A stretch of DNA of 64,000 nucleotides, taken from the NCBI RefSeq assembly GCF_900156065.1, contig NZ_FTNF01000028.1:1-64000 (forward strand). Direction: 5' to 3'. A program made the translations under genes and the position numbers. The DNA is from Micromonospora avicenniae (GTDB lineage: Bacteria > Actinomycetota > Actinomycetes > Mycobacteriales > Micromonosporaceae). The notes under the pieces are model-generated. The model was not told the origin of the DNA and searched no databases. It saw only the letters and a list, made by a program, of their open reading frames with translations. This document shows, piece after piece, positions 31,539 through 42,794 of this stretch. Positions within the stretch are counted from its first letter, which is position 1; each line of letters begins with the position of its first letter.

Positions 31539-31620
31539 GCCGCTCCTCCCCCTGGTTTCGTCACCGGTTCCCCGGCGCCCGCTGCCTCCACCAATGCCGG
31601 CGTCCGGCCGGCTGCCCCCG

Positions 31621-32505
31621 TCAGGCCGGGGCGAGCACGATCTCGGCCCGGGCCCGGCCCTCCCGCTCGCTGACGATAGCGATCAGGCCACCGGCCGGAT
31701 CGAAGACGGCGTACGGACCGGCGATGCCGGCCGGGTCCAGCGGCCCGCCGTGCGAGAGCACCGCGGCCTCGGCGGCGGTGGCGTCCCGGCGTGGGAAGAA
31801 CCGGTCGGCCGCCGCGGCGAGCGGCAAATTGACCACGTCGGGGGCCCGCTGCTCCAGCTCGTCGAGGGTGGCGGCCTCCGCGAGGGAGAAGCTTCCCACA
31901 GCGGTACGTCGTAGCGCCGTCAGGTGCCCGCCCACCCCGAGCGCGAGGCCCGCGTCCCGGGCGATGGCCCTGATGTACGTCCCGGACGAGCAGGTGACGT
32001 CCACGTCCACGTCCACCACGTCGGGCTGGTCCCGCCGGACGGCGAGCAGTTCCAGCCGGGAGACGGTGACCCGCCGGGCCGGTAGCTCGACGCTCTCCCC
32101 CTCGCGCACCCGCTTGTACGCCCGCTGCCCGTTGATCTTGATGGCGCTGACCGCACTGGGCACCTGGTCGATCTCGCCGGTCAGCGCGGCGAGCGCGTCC
32201 CGGACGGCCTCGTCGCTGACCTGGCCGGCGGGTACGGTCCGGACGACGTCGCCCTCGGCGTCGTCGGTGACCGTCGCCTGGCCGAGCCGGATGGTGGCGG
32301 TGTAGCTCTTGCCCGCGCCGATGACGTAGGTGAGCAGCCGGGTGGCCCGCCCCACTCCGATGACCAGCACACCGGTCGCCATCGGGTCGAGCGTGCCGCC
32401 GTGCCCCACCCGCCGGGTCCGGGCCAGGCGGCGGATCCGCGCCACCACGTCGTGCGACGTCATGCCACCGGGCTTGTCCACCACGATCAGACCGTCTGCG
32501 CTCAC
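31621..32505 (-). CDS. truB: tRNA pseudouridine(55) synthase
   Basis: 294 residues from GTG 32505, chosen because the family begins with xDGLIVVDKPGGMTSHDVV; a GTG at 32541 would add 12 unconserved residues. The enzyme makes pseudouridine-55 in the T-loop of tRNAs. The catalytic aspartate is in HGGTLDPMATGVL. KSYTATIRLGQAT and the CSSGTYIRAIARDAG segment are conserved, and a short C-terminal PUA-like region is present. It is in the truB-ribF-rpsO-pnp run. Confidence 0.95.
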   Translation of the reverse strand: MSADGLIVVDKPGGMTSHDVVARIRRLARTRRVGHGGTLDPMATGVLVIGVGRATRLLTYVIGAGKSYTATIRLGQATVTDDAEGDVVRTVPAGQVSDEAVRDALAALTGEIDQVPSAVSAIKINGQRAYKRVREGESVELPARRVTVSRLELLAVRRDQPDVVDVDVDVTCSSGTYIRAIARDAGLALGVGGHLTALRRTAVGSFSLAEAATLDELEQRAPDVVNLPLAAAADRFFPRRDATAAEAAVLSHGGPLDPAGIAGPYAVFDPAGGLIAIVSEREGRARAEIVLAPA

Positions 32506-32647
32506 GGCCGCCAAGCCTGCCAGAAGCAACCGGCGGGCCACGCGTCGACACCGCGGTCGGCGGCGGACGTCACGGTCGAGCGGAGCCCGGCGCTGCGCGG
32601 GGCCCGGCGGTCACTGTGGCGGTGGCGGGGCCGGGCACGGTGGAGCG

Positions 32648-33967
32648 TCAGCGGACCGCGCCGACGACCGCCCACCCGCCGGAGCGCATTCGGAGCAGCA
32701 ACGCGACCAGGCGAAGCACCACGAAGAGGGTGAGCCCGGCCCAGATCCCACCCAGCCCGAGATCGAGTCCGTGGGCGAGCCAGATCGCGGGGAGGAACCC
32801 GCCCAACGCCGCCACCACGGTCAGGTTGCGCAGGTAACGCACGTCGCCCGCGCCGATCAGCACGCCGTCCAGGGCGAAGACCACCCCGGCCAGCGGTTGC
32901 ATGGCGACGAACCACGGCCACGCCACCATGGCCTGGTCGCGCACCGCCGGGTCGGCGCTGAACAGGGACGGCACGATACCCGCGCCGGCGCCGATCAGCA
33001 CCGCGAAGGCGACGCCGCAGACGCCGCCGAGCAGGCCGATCCGGCGGGCCAGCGCCCGGGCGCCGGCCTCGTCGCCGGCGCCGAGCGCCGCGCCGACCAG
33101 CGACTGCGCGGCGATCGCCAGCGCGTCGAGGAGCAGCGCGGTGAAGAACCACAGTTGCAGAGCGATCTGGTGCGCGCCCACCGCCGCCGCGCCGAAGCGG
33201 GACGCCACGGCCGTCGCGGAGAGGAAGCTGGCCTGGAAGGCCACGCCCCGGATCAGCAGGTCCCGGCTGAGCACCAACTGCTGGCGGATCAAGCGGGGGC
33301 GGGGCCGCAGCGACACCCGCTCGCGGGCCAGCGCCGCGGTGAAGAGCCCACCGGCGAGGGTCTGGGCGAGGACGTTGGCGACCGCCGAGCCGGCCAGGCC
33401 GAGCCCCGCCGGGTAGACCAGCAGCGGGCAGAGCAGCGCGGAGAGCAGGTTGGGGCCGAGCACGAAGAGCAGCGGGCGACGGGTGTCCTGGACGCCGCGC
33501 AGCCAGCCGTTCCCGGCGGCGGCGAGCAGCAGCCCCGGGGCACCCAGCGCCGCGATCCGCAGCCACACCGCGGCGGCGTCGGCCACCTCGCCGGAGCTTC
33601 CGACGAGGGTACGCGCCAGCGCCCCGCCGCCGAACTGCATGGCCACCGCGACGAGCACTCCGACGCCGAACGCGAGCCAGGATGCCTGCACTCCCTCGGC
33701 CACCGCCGCGGTCCGGTCCCCGGCGCCGAACCGGCGGGCCGACCGCCCCGTCGTCCCGTACGCCATGACGGTGCCGAGCCACGCGGTGAGCGACATGACC
33801 GTGCCCCCGACGGCGAGGGCGGCGAGCGGTTCCCGGCCGAGGTGACCGACCACCGCGGTGTCGACCAGGACATAGAGCGGCTCGGCGGCGAGTACGACGA
33901 GCGCCGGTAGGGCGAGCCCGGCGATCCGGCGAGCCGCGGCGGGTGGGGCGGGGGCGGTCTGTGTCAT
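32648..33967 (-). CDS. MATE family efflux transporter (DinF-like)
   Basis: 439 residues with about twelve membrane helices in two six-helix halves. The N-terminal half starts ALPALVVLAAEPLYVLVDTAVVGHLG, and the second half contains ALLLDALAIAAQSLVGAALGAGD. These match the MATE fold of DinF-type drug/H+ or Na+ antiporters. ATG 33967 begins MTQTAPAPP; six upstream codons are possible but unconserved. It is a widespread actinobacterial neighbour of truB. Substrate is unknown. Confidence 0.9.
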   Translation of the reverse strand: MTQTAPAPPAAARRIAGLALPALVVLAAEPLYVLVDTAVVGHLGREPLAALAVGGTVMSLTAWLGTVMAYGTTGRSARRFGAGDRTAAVAEGVQASWLAFGVGVLVAVAMQFGGGALARTLVGSSGEVADAAAVWLRIAALGAPGLLLAAAGNGWLRGVQDTRRPLLFVLGPNLLSALLCPLLVYPAGLGLAGSAVANVLAQTLAGGLFTAALARERVSLRPRPRLIRQQLVLSRDLLIRGVAFQASFLSATAVASRFGAAAVGAHQIALQLWFFTALLLDALAIAAQSLVGAALGAGDEAGARALARRIGLLGGVCGVAFAVLIGAGAGIVPSLFSADPAVRDQAMVAWPWFVAMQPLAGVVFALDGVLIGAGDVRYLRNLTVVAALGGFLPAIWLAHGLDLGLGGIWAGLTLFVVLRLVALLLRMRSGGWAVVGAVR

Positions 33968-34267
33968 CGCCGCCGATCCTGGCACGCGCGACGTAAGGAT
34001 CGCAAGACAGGTGAGAACTTACCGCACGGGGCGACTGCGGGGCGCGGCGCGGCCGGGTCCGGATGATCGACTCGACTTCCATGAAGTCGGGGTCATCTCG
34101 CGCCCTCGACACCCCGACTTTCAATGACCTCGAGTGGATCACTGAACCGGCGGGGTGCCTTCCAGCCGGGCGGTCGGGCCAGCCGGCGGTCGGGCAATGG
34201 GCGCGCCCGGGGTGCGGTGACGCTGCCGGCGCGGGGCGTCGGCAGCGTCACCGCCGGTCGATACGGG
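33968..34267. repeat. Intergenic region with an imperfect long inverted repeat
   Basis: No gene is supported in this 300-bp stretch. It contains an imperfect inverted repeat with arms at 34064-34093 and 34111-34142: the inner ten bases (aagtcggggt / accccgactt) and outer tgatc-type ends match, the middle does not, and the loop is 17 nt. It is one of the palindromes in the window whose arms begin TGATC. The rest is GC-rich and featureless. Confidence 0.55.
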
Positions 34268-34363
34268 TCACTGACGGGTGTCCATCGACGTCTGCAGTGC
34301 GCGGCGGGCCTGCTCGCGGGCCTCGTCGACGGGCTTGGGCTCGGGCTTGGGCTTGCTCTGCAT
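34268..34363 (-). CDS. Very small Lys/Pro-rich protein (31 residues)
   Basis: The reading begins MQSKPKPEPKPVDEARE and continues as an Ala/Arg-rich helix ending TSMDTRQ. It has a strong ribosome site (gggagggag, about six bases before ATG 34363), which is why I call it although it is short. The N-terminal half is a KP/EP repeat and the second half a predicted amphipathic helix. No family is recognised. It lies on the same strand as its neighbours between two small membrane proteins and the MATE gene. Function is unknown. Confidence 0.55.
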   Translation of the reverse strand: MQSKPKPEPKPVDEAREQARRALQTSMDTRQ

Positions 34364-34635
34364 CGTGGTGCTCCCTCCCAGGGCGTGAGCCACCGGCGAG
34401 CGGCGGCCGGCACGGGCGATCCTGCGAAGCACCGCTACGGCGGTCCGGGGTCACCGGAGCGGCCGGTCGGGCGGCGCGGGCCCGGGTCTGTCGACCCTGG
34501 AAGGAGGCGGGGCCGGGTGCGGCACCACCCCCACGGCCTGCGCCGACGGGCACGACGCGGGCCGTTTCCCAAATTAGCGTTCAGTCAGCCGGGTCGGGTG
34601 TGCTTCCCGACATTCGGACGGTCGGCACCGTGCCG

Positions 34636-34848
34636 TCAACGGGCCAGGAAGTGCCAGCCCAACCACCACCAGAAGCCGAAGAGTCCGATCCGGCCCACCG
34701 GCACCGGACCCACCTCGTAGCGCATCACGTACGCGCACATCTCGCCGAGGGTCGGGATCCGGGAACCCTCCCGGCGGGCCAGCCACTCCAGGACGGCGAA
34801 GAGGGCCAGCGAGGTGAGGAAACCACCGATGGCCAACGCCCGCATCAT
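34636..34848 (-). CDS. Small membrane protein (DUF6186-like)
   Basis: 70 residues. A hydrophobic N-terminal helix (ALAIGGFLTSLALFAVLEWLA) is followed by RREGSRIPTLGEMCAYVMR and a C-terminal hydrophobic WWWLGWHFLAR segment, which resembles small actinobacterial DUF6186-type proteins. The ATG-ATG start overlaps the stop of the 135-residue membrane protein upstream (ATGA), so the two are coupled. Function is unknown, and the two proteins may form a membrane complex (inference). The 272 bp between this gene and the 31-residue protein hold nothing I can support. Confidence 0.7.
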   Translation of the reverse strand: MMRALAIGGFLTSLALFAVLEWLARREGSRIPTLGEMCAYVMRYEVGPVPVGRIGLFGFWWWLGWHFLAR

Positions 34849-35252
34849 CGCCGCACCAGTTCCCAGAACGCGCCCAGCCAGGCGAACCAGGCCACCGAAC
34901 GGATCAACTGGCCCTCGATCAGCGGATCGGCCAGCCGGGAGAAGGTGGGGAAGTCGTCGCCCGCCGAGACCACGAAGGTGACGCCCTCGAAGACCCCGAA
35001 CACCACGATCGGCAACACCCACCAGGCGGCGCCGGAGCCGAGCCGGGTCGGGGCGGGCCGGCGTGGCACCCGATTGCTCAGACCGAGCCAGATCAGTAGG
35101 CCGCCGGTGCCGAGGACGTAGAGATTGGCCTCGGTGGAGAAGGAGGCGAACCGGCCGCCCACCAGTGAGAGGCAGGCCAGCACCGGTATGGAGAAGGTGG
35201 GACGGTCCCAGGCGCGCGGCGCCTCGACGGTGAGCTCGCGGGGCTGCTCCAT
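34845..35252 (-). CDS. Hypothetical four-helix membrane protein
   Basis: 135 residues with hydrophobic stretches at about residues 20-35, 45-60, 74-95 and 114-130, linked by short polar loops. No conserved domain is recognised. The start ATG 35252 lies 100 bp below nrnA. The gene overlaps the following 70-residue membrane protein by four bases. A tryptophan- and phenylalanine-rich C-terminus (SVAWFAWLGAFWELV) is notable. Composition and codon use match the surrounding genes. Confidence 0.7.
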   Translation of the reverse strand: MEQPRELTVEAPRAWDRPTFSIPVLACLSLVGGRFASFSTEANLYVLGTGGLLIWLGLSNRVPRRPAPTRLGSGAAWWVLPIVVFGVFEGVTFVVSAGDDFPTFSRLADPLIEGQLIRSVAWFAWLGAFWELVRR

Positions 35253-35352
35253 CCCGTGATTCTCCCTGCGCTCGCCGCCTGCGGAAAGGCCGCCGGCACC
35301 GCAACACGCGGTGCCGGGCCGACGAGCACGATGCGACCGGGCCGAACCCGGA

Positions 35353-36423
35353 TCAGGGGGCGGCGGGCGGGATCACGGCGTCGTCGAGCTGCCCGCGGAT
35401 ACGGTCGACGACCTCCTCGGCCGTACCCCTTCCGGTGAATCCGGCGGCGAAGCGGTGCCCGCCGCCGCCCAACGCGAGCGCCACGCGGCTCACGTCCACC
35501 GCGCCCTTGCTGCGCAGCGAGACCGCCCACTCGCCGGGCGCGGTCTGCTTCAGCACACAACTGACGTCCGCCTCGGCCGTGCAGCGCACCGAGTCGATCA
35601 ACGCCTCGAGGACGTACGGGCGCTGATCGTGCCGGGCCAGATCGTCGAGGGTCGCCCAGGTCCAGACCAGTCCCCGACCGCCGGCCGGGGCCGGCTCGAG
35701 CCGGGCCCGTCCGAGCACCTCGCCGAAGAGCCGCACCGCACCGAACGGGCGGGTGTCGAAGACCCGCCGGGAGATGTCGCCGGGCCGGATGCCGGTGGCC
35801 AACAGCCGAGCGGCCAGGTGGTGCACCGCCGGGGTGGTGGCCTCGAAGCGGAACGAGCCGGTGTCGGTGGTGAGCGCGACGTAGAGGCACTCGGCGATCC
35901 CGGCGTCCAACCCGACGCCGAGCCGGGTCAGCAACTGCTCGGCGACCACCGAGGTGGCGGCCGCATGCGGGTCGACCAGGTTCACCCCGCCGAAGCGGGT
36001 GTTCGAAGCGTGGTGATCGAGCACCAGCGACGCACCGGCGGTGTCCAGGCGATCGACCAGTTCGCCGAGGCGGGACTCACTCGCCGCGTCGAAGCAGATC
36101 ACCAGATCCGGATCCGGGTACGCCTCGGTCGCCGGCACCAGCAGCTCGAGTCCCGGCAGGCCCTGGAACGGCACGGGCACCTCCGGCGGGCCCGGGAAGG
36201 TCGCCTGCATTGCGCGTACGCCGAGCCGGCGCAGACCCAAGGCGAAGCCGAGCATGCTGCCCAGGGCGTCCCCGTCCGGATTCACGTGGCAGATCAGCAG
36301 CACCCGCGCGTCGGGTGACAGGTTCCGCAGCAGCGACTCGGCAGCCGCCCAGTCGCCCGCGCCCGGGCCGGAGTCGACCGGTGTCGCCTCGACGACGGCG
36401 GCCGTGCCGGACGACCCGCTCAC
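35353..36423 (-). CDS. nrnA: DHH/DHHA1 phosphoesterase, NrnA-like (oligoribonuclease / pAp phosphatase)
   Basis: 356 residues. The N-terminal DHH domain shows ICHVNPDGDALGSMLG and VICFDAASESRLG, and the DHH motif itself is SLVLDHHASNTRFG. The C-terminal DHHA1 domain ends in ALGGGGHRFAAGFTGRGTAEE, with the GGGH substrate loop. Such proteins degrade short oligoribonucleotides and 3'-phosphoadenosine 5'-phosphate; some also cleave cyclic-dinucleotide products. The GTG start overlaps the rbfA stop by four bases. The rbfA-nrnA-truB order is typical of Gram-positives, here with a few small genes inserted before truB. Confidence 0.92.
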   Translation of the reverse strand: MSGSSGTAAVVEATPVDSGPGAGDWAAAESLLRNLSPDARVLLICHVNPDGDALGSMLGFALGLRRLGVRAMQATFPGPPEVPVPFQGLPGLELLVPATEAYPDPDLVICFDAASESRLGELVDRLDTAGASLVLDHHASNTRFGGVNLVDPHAAATSVVAEQLLTRLGVGLDAGIAECLYVALTTDTGSFRFEATTPAVHHLAARLLATGIRPGDISRRVFDTRPFGAVRLFGEVLGRARLEPAPAGGRGLVWTWATLDDLARHDQRPYVLEALIDSVRCTAEADVSCVLKQTAPGEWAVSLRSKGAVDVSRVALALGGGGHRFAAGFTGRGTAEEVVDRIRGQLDDAVIPPAAP

Positions 36424-36911
36424 CGCCGTTCCCCGCCGGCTGGCGGGTTGTCGTCCTCGGTGTCCTCGGCGTCCTCGGTGTCCGCGTCGTCGTCCTCGTC
36501 GAGCCGGTACGGCTGGGCGTCGCCCGCGTACTGGGCGCTGGCGGCGATCCGCTGCACCTCGGCGTCGGCACTGCGGGCCGCCGCGAGCAGGTCGTCGATG
36601 TGCTTGACCTGGTCCTGGACGTCGTCGAGGACGAAGGTCAGGGTCGGCGAGTGCCGTAGCCCGAGGGCCTTGCCCACCGTGCTGCGCAGCATGCCCTTCG
36701 CGCTCTCCAGCGCGGCGGCCGTGCCCGCCTGCGCGGCGGCGTCGCCGAGTACGGTGTAGAAGACCGTGGCGTCGCGCAGGTCAGCGGTGATCCGGGCGTC
36801 GGTGATGGTGATCATGCCGAGCCGCGGGTCCTTGATCTGGCTCCGCACCACCGACGCGACCAGTTCGCGCACCCGCTCCGCGTGCCGGCGTACCTTGGCC
36901 GGATCCGTCAT
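36420..36911 (-). CDS. rbfA: Ribosome-binding factor A
   Basis: 163 residues from ATG 36911, with ggtggcgag immediately upstream. The KH-like RbfA domain (DPAKVRRHAERVRELVASVV, IKDPRLGMITITDARITADL, RHSPTLTFVLDD) occupies residues 1-115. The C-terminal ~35 residues are a strongly acidic tail (DEDDDADTEDAEDTEDD), common in actinobacterial RbfA. It matures the 5' end region of 16S rRNA in the cold and during assembly. It is coupled to nrnA by a 4-base overlap. Confidence 0.95.
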   Translation of the reverse strand: MTDPAKVRRHAERVRELVASVVRSQIKDPRLGMITITDARITADLRDATVFYTVLGDAAAQAGTAAALESAKGMLRSTVGKALGLRHSPTLTFVLDDVQDQVKHIDDLLAAARSADAEVQRIAASAQYAGDAQPYRLDEDDDADTEDAEDTEDDNPPAGGERR

Positions 36912-37072
36912 CTCGCCACCTCCACGGTGTCCCGCTCCCGGCCGGGACACGGCCACCTGACGCGCCGCCGGCCCGACCGGCCAACATCTCGAACACTACC
37001 CGCGCGGTCTCCCCCGGCGCGCGGAGCCGGGGCGGCGCCACCGCGGGGGGCGACGCCGGCCATGGCCGCAGT

Positions 37073-37366
37073 TCAGTCGTCCTCGCCGTAGAGCCGACGA
37101 CGGACCGACAGCAGTTCGGTCTCGGGACGGCCGGCGACCAGGCGCTCGCACGAGTCGAGCACCTCGCGGACGTGCGAGGCCTCGGCGGCCACCACGGCCA
37201 CCGCCAACTGTGCCCGACCGTGCAGGTCGAGCGCCCCCACCTCGGCGGCGGAGACCTCGAAGCGGCGCAGTGCCGCGACGATTGGTCGTACGTACGATCT
37301 CTTCGCCTTGAGCGACCGGGAGTCGCCTGGCAGCAGCAGGTCGAAGACCGCGGTTCCGGTGAACAT
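37073..37366 (-). CDS. DUF503 (YlxP-like) protein
   Basis: 97 residues from ATG 37366. The family pattern is clear: LLLPGDSRSLKAKRSYVRPIVAALRRFEVSAAEV, then VAVVAAEASHVREVLDSCERLV. DUF503/YlxP proteins are small ferredoxin-like folds found between infB and rbfA in many Gram-positives, and are thought to act in ribosome assembly. It sits in exactly that position here. A strong palindrome separates it from infB. Confidence 0.9.
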   Translation of the reverse strand: MFTGTAVFDLLLPGDSRSLKAKRSYVRPIVAALRRFEVSAAEVGALDLHGRAQLAVAVVAAEASHVREVLDSCERLVAGRPETELLSVRRRLYGEDD

Positions 37367-37398
37367 CGCCCCGGACGATACCCGCAGCCCACCCCGCA

Positions 37399-37440
37399 TG
37401 ATCAAGGGGTTTACGCCGGACGGCGTAAACCCCTTGATCA
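37399..37440. terminator. 42-bp near-perfect palindrome between infB and DUF503
   Basis: Arms tgatcaaggggtttacgccg (37399-37418) and its exact complement (37421-37440) are separated by only two bases. It lies between the infB stop and the DUF503 start on the same strand, so it would terminate or attenuate within the operon. No T-run follows. It starts and ends with TGATCA like the palindrome at 24.6 kb. Confidence 0.75.
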
Positions 37441-37456
37441 GCGTGTCAGTACGGGA

Positions 37457-40483
<3,027 letters not shown>

Positions 40484-40498
40484 TGCACTCCTCACTCC

Positions 40499-40530
40499 GA
40501 GGTCGTGCGGGCAGCACCCGCAGCGACCTC
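40499..40530 (-). promoter_or_regulatory. Hairpin just upstream of infB
   Basis: Arms gaggtcgtgcggg and cccgcagcgacctc pair with one bulged base around a 5-nt loop, ending 15 bases before the GTG at 40483 on the minus strand. It lies between ylxR and infB. It may act on translation of infB or as an mRNA processing site. Confidence 0.5.
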
Positions 40531-40576
40531 ACTCGTGCACTTGAAGCCTGGTCATTTCTGCGACTTCATCGTGTGC

Positions 40577-40909
40577 TCATGTCGGTCGTCCTACCCTGCT
40601 AGCGACCCGCGCCCGGTCGGGTTGACCGGACGTCGTGGTTGGCGCATCGATGTGCTCCGCAAGCTCACCGTGGTCGAGGACCCCGGCGATGCGCAGCGCC
40701 CGCCCGAAGGCGCGCCGCCGCACTGCCAGCGCGAAGCAGGCCGGATCCGGGTGCATGTTCGCTCCCCGACCCGGCAGTCTGCGGGCTGGATCGGGTCGGA
40801 GACTGTAACCAGCCTCGTCGCCGACCGCCACGACCCGCAGCAGTTCGCCGGCCGGCGCTCGCCGCCGACAGCCCACACAGGTGCGCTCCGGCTGCGCGCG
40901 TCGTGCCAC
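40577..40909 (-). CDS. ylxR: YlxR family (DUF448) RNA-binding protein
   Basis: 110 residues. The signature RTCVGCRRRAPAGELLRVV is at residues ~9-27, followed by GRGANMHPDPACFALAVRRRAFGRALR, the conserved lysine/arginine-rich surface and xPxxxC segment. YlxR proteins sit between nusA and infB almost universally, and have been linked to RNA binding, RNase P and nucleoid functions. The ~20-residue C-terminal tail is polar and variable. The gene is 15 bp after nusA. Confidence 0.92.
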   Translation of the reverse strand: MARRAQPERTCVGCRRRAPAGELLRVVAVGDEAGYSLRPDPARRLPGRGANMHPDPACFALAVRRRAFGRALRIAGVLDHGELAEHIDAPTTTSGQPDRARVASRVGRPT

Positions 40910-40924
40910 TGAGAAAGTCTACCC

Positions 40925-41968
40925 CTAGCTGCCGGAGATCGCGCTGCCCGGCTCCCGCACGTGATCAGCTCCGCTCCGACCCGCCGGTGCGGCCTGCTCC
41001 GCGTCTGAACGAATGTCGATGCGCCAACCGGTCAGACGGGCGGCCAAGCGGGCATTCTGCCCCTCCCGGCCGATCGCGAGCGAGAGCTGGAAGTCCGGCA
41101 CGGTCACCCGGGCGGTCCGGGTGGCCAGGTCCACCACCTCGACCCGCAGGGCCTTGGCCGGCGACAACGCGTTACCGACGAAGGTGGCCGGGTCGTCCGA
41201 CCAGTCGATGATGTCGATCTTCTCGCCGTGCAGTTCGCTCATCACGGCCCGGACCCGCTGACCCATCGGGCCGATGCAGGCGCCCTTGGCGTTGACACCC
41301 GGCGCGGTGGAGCGAACGGCGATCTTCGTACGGTGACCTGCCTCACGCGCGATCGCGCCGATCTCCACGGTGCCGTCGGCGATCTCCGGTACCTCGAGCG
41401 CGAAGAGCTTCTTCACCAGCCCCGGGTGGGACCGGGACAGGGTGATCTGCGGTCCGCGCAGGCCCTTGGCGACGTGCACCACGACGCACCGGATGCGCTC
41501 GCCGTGCACGTAACGCTCGCCGGGCACCTGCTCCGACTGCGGCAGGACACCCTCCAGCTTGCCCAGGTCGACGCTGACGATGCCCTTCTCCGCCCGCGCC
41601 TCGTGCGCCTGCACCACGCCGGTGACCAGGTCACCGTCCCGGCCCACGTACTCACCGAAGTGGGCCTCGTCGGTGGCCTCCCGCAGCCGCTGGAGGATCA
41701 CCTGCTTGGCGGTCATTGCCGCGATCCGGCCGAAGTCGTGCGGAGTGTCGTCCCACTCCCGCACCACCGCGCCCTCGTCGTCCAGTTCCTGCGCGTACAC
41801 CGAGGCCGCGCCGGACTTGCGGTCGATCTCCACTCGTGCGTGCGGCTCCGCGCCTTCGGTGTGCCGATACGCGGTGAGCAACGCGGTCTCAATCGCCGCG
41901 AGGATCGTGTCGAACGGGATCTCCCGCTCGCGCTCGAGTGCGCGCAGCGCCGCGAGGTCGATGTTCAC
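40925..41968 (-). CDS. nusA: Transcription termination/antitermination factor NusA
   Basis: 347 residues: an N-terminal RNA-polymerase-binding domain (residues ~1-130), an S1 domain (GDLVTGVVQAHEARAEKGIVSVDLGKLEGVLP) and two KH domains. The KH part contains REAGHRTKIAVRS, GACIGPMGQRVRAVMSEL and the final LAIGREGQNARLAARLTGWRIDI. The C-terminal acidic repeats of proteobacterial NusA are absent, as is normal in actinobacteria. The GTG start overlaps the rimP stop by four bases. It modulates pausing and termination and is co-transcribed with rimP, ylxR and infB. Confidence 0.96.
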   Translation of the reverse strand: MNIDLAALRALEREREIPFDTILAAIETALLTAYRHTEGAEPHARVEIDRKSGAASVYAQELDDEGAVVREWDDTPHDFGRIAAMTAKQVILQRLREATDEAHFGEYVGRDGDLVTGVVQAHEARAEKGIVSVDLGKLEGVLPQSEQVPGERYVHGERIRCVVVHVAKGLRGPQITLSRSHPGLVKKLFALEVPEIADGTVEIGAIAREAGHRTKIAVRSTAPGVNAKGACIGPMGQRVRAVMSELHGEKIDIIDWSDDPATFVGNALSPAKALRVEVVDLATRTARVTVPDFQLSLAIGREGQNARLAARLTGWRIDIRSDAEQAAPAGRSGADHVREPGSAISGS

Positions 41969-42639
41969 CTCTCCTCGTCCTCCACATCTTCGTCGTCGAT
42001 CTCGTCTGAATCACCGGTCTCGCCGGTGTCACCGAACTCGTCCGCCTCATCGATCTCGTCGAGGCGGCTGAACTCGACCTGCACCCGCCCGGGGCCGAGT
42101 TCGGCGTAGGCCCACTCCGCGCGGCCGGTGTCGGTCTCCAACACCACGCGCTCGTCGTCGGCCGCCACGATCCTGCCGGTCACCTGCCGGTCGCCGGCCG
42201 GCTGCTCACCACGCTGCTCCGGCAGCGCCGCCGCGGCCCGGGTGGTCACCTTGACCAGCCGGCCGACGTTGCGCCGCCAGTGTCGGGGCAGCGTGAGCGG
42301 CCGGTCCACACCCGGCGAGCTGACCTCCAGTTGGTACTCGCCGGCGACGATGTCACCGCCGGTCTCCTCCGCGGAGTCGAGCGCGGCGGAGACCGCCCGG
42401 GAGACGTCCGCGACGGCGTCCAGGTTGATCCCGCCGTCGGCGTCCACGATCACCCGCACCACGTGCCGTCGGCCGGCCCGGGAGACGGAGAGGTCCTCGA
42501 GGTCGTAGCCCGCCTCGGCGACCACCGGCTCGATCACGTCCCGCAACCGGTTGCGCCGGGCGGCGAGGTCGCCACCGCGGGGGCGCTCCGCGCCGCGGGG
42601 CCGCCCCGTCGACCTGGTCGCACGGCCACGCTGCGTCAT
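41965..42639 (-). CDS. rimP: Ribosome maturation factor RimP
   Basis: 224 residues from ATG 42639. The N-terminal ~25 residues are an Arg-rich extension. The two RimP domains follow: VIEPVVAEAGYDLEDLSVSRAG with the AALDSAEETGGDIVAGEYQLEVSSPGVDRPL signature, then an SH3-like C-terminal domain. The last ~35 residues are very acidic (Asp/Glu runs), an actinobacterial feature. It assists 30S maturation. It heads the rimP-nusA-ylxR-infB run and overlaps nusA (GTGA). Confidence 0.93.
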   Translation of the reverse strand: MTQRGRATRSTGRPRGAERPRGGDLAARRNRLRDVIEPVVAEAGYDLEDLSVSRAGRRHVVRVIVDADGGINLDAVADVSRAVSAALDSAEETGGDIVAGEYQLEVSSPGVDRPLTLPRHWRRNVGRLVKVTTRAAAALPEQRGEQPAGDRQVTGRIVAADDERVVLETDTGRAEWAYAELGPGRVQVEFSRLDEIDEADEFGDTGETGDSDEIDDEDVEDEER

Positions 42640-42794
42640 CTCGCACCCTCTCCTACCAGACGGCGACCCTTGTCCCGCCCCATGCCGGCACGCCACCGGG
42701 GCGGACGCGCCCGGTGGCTGCGCAGAGCGTAACGCGCCGCGCTGCCACCCGGCCGGGCGGCGCACCGACAGCGATGCCCCACGTACCGCGGCGC

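Noticed and set aside
34124..34720. Plus-strand open frame across the intergenic region and opposite the small membrane gene
   Set aside because: Arg/Gly/Pro-rich with no domain; overlaps a better supported minus-strand gene.
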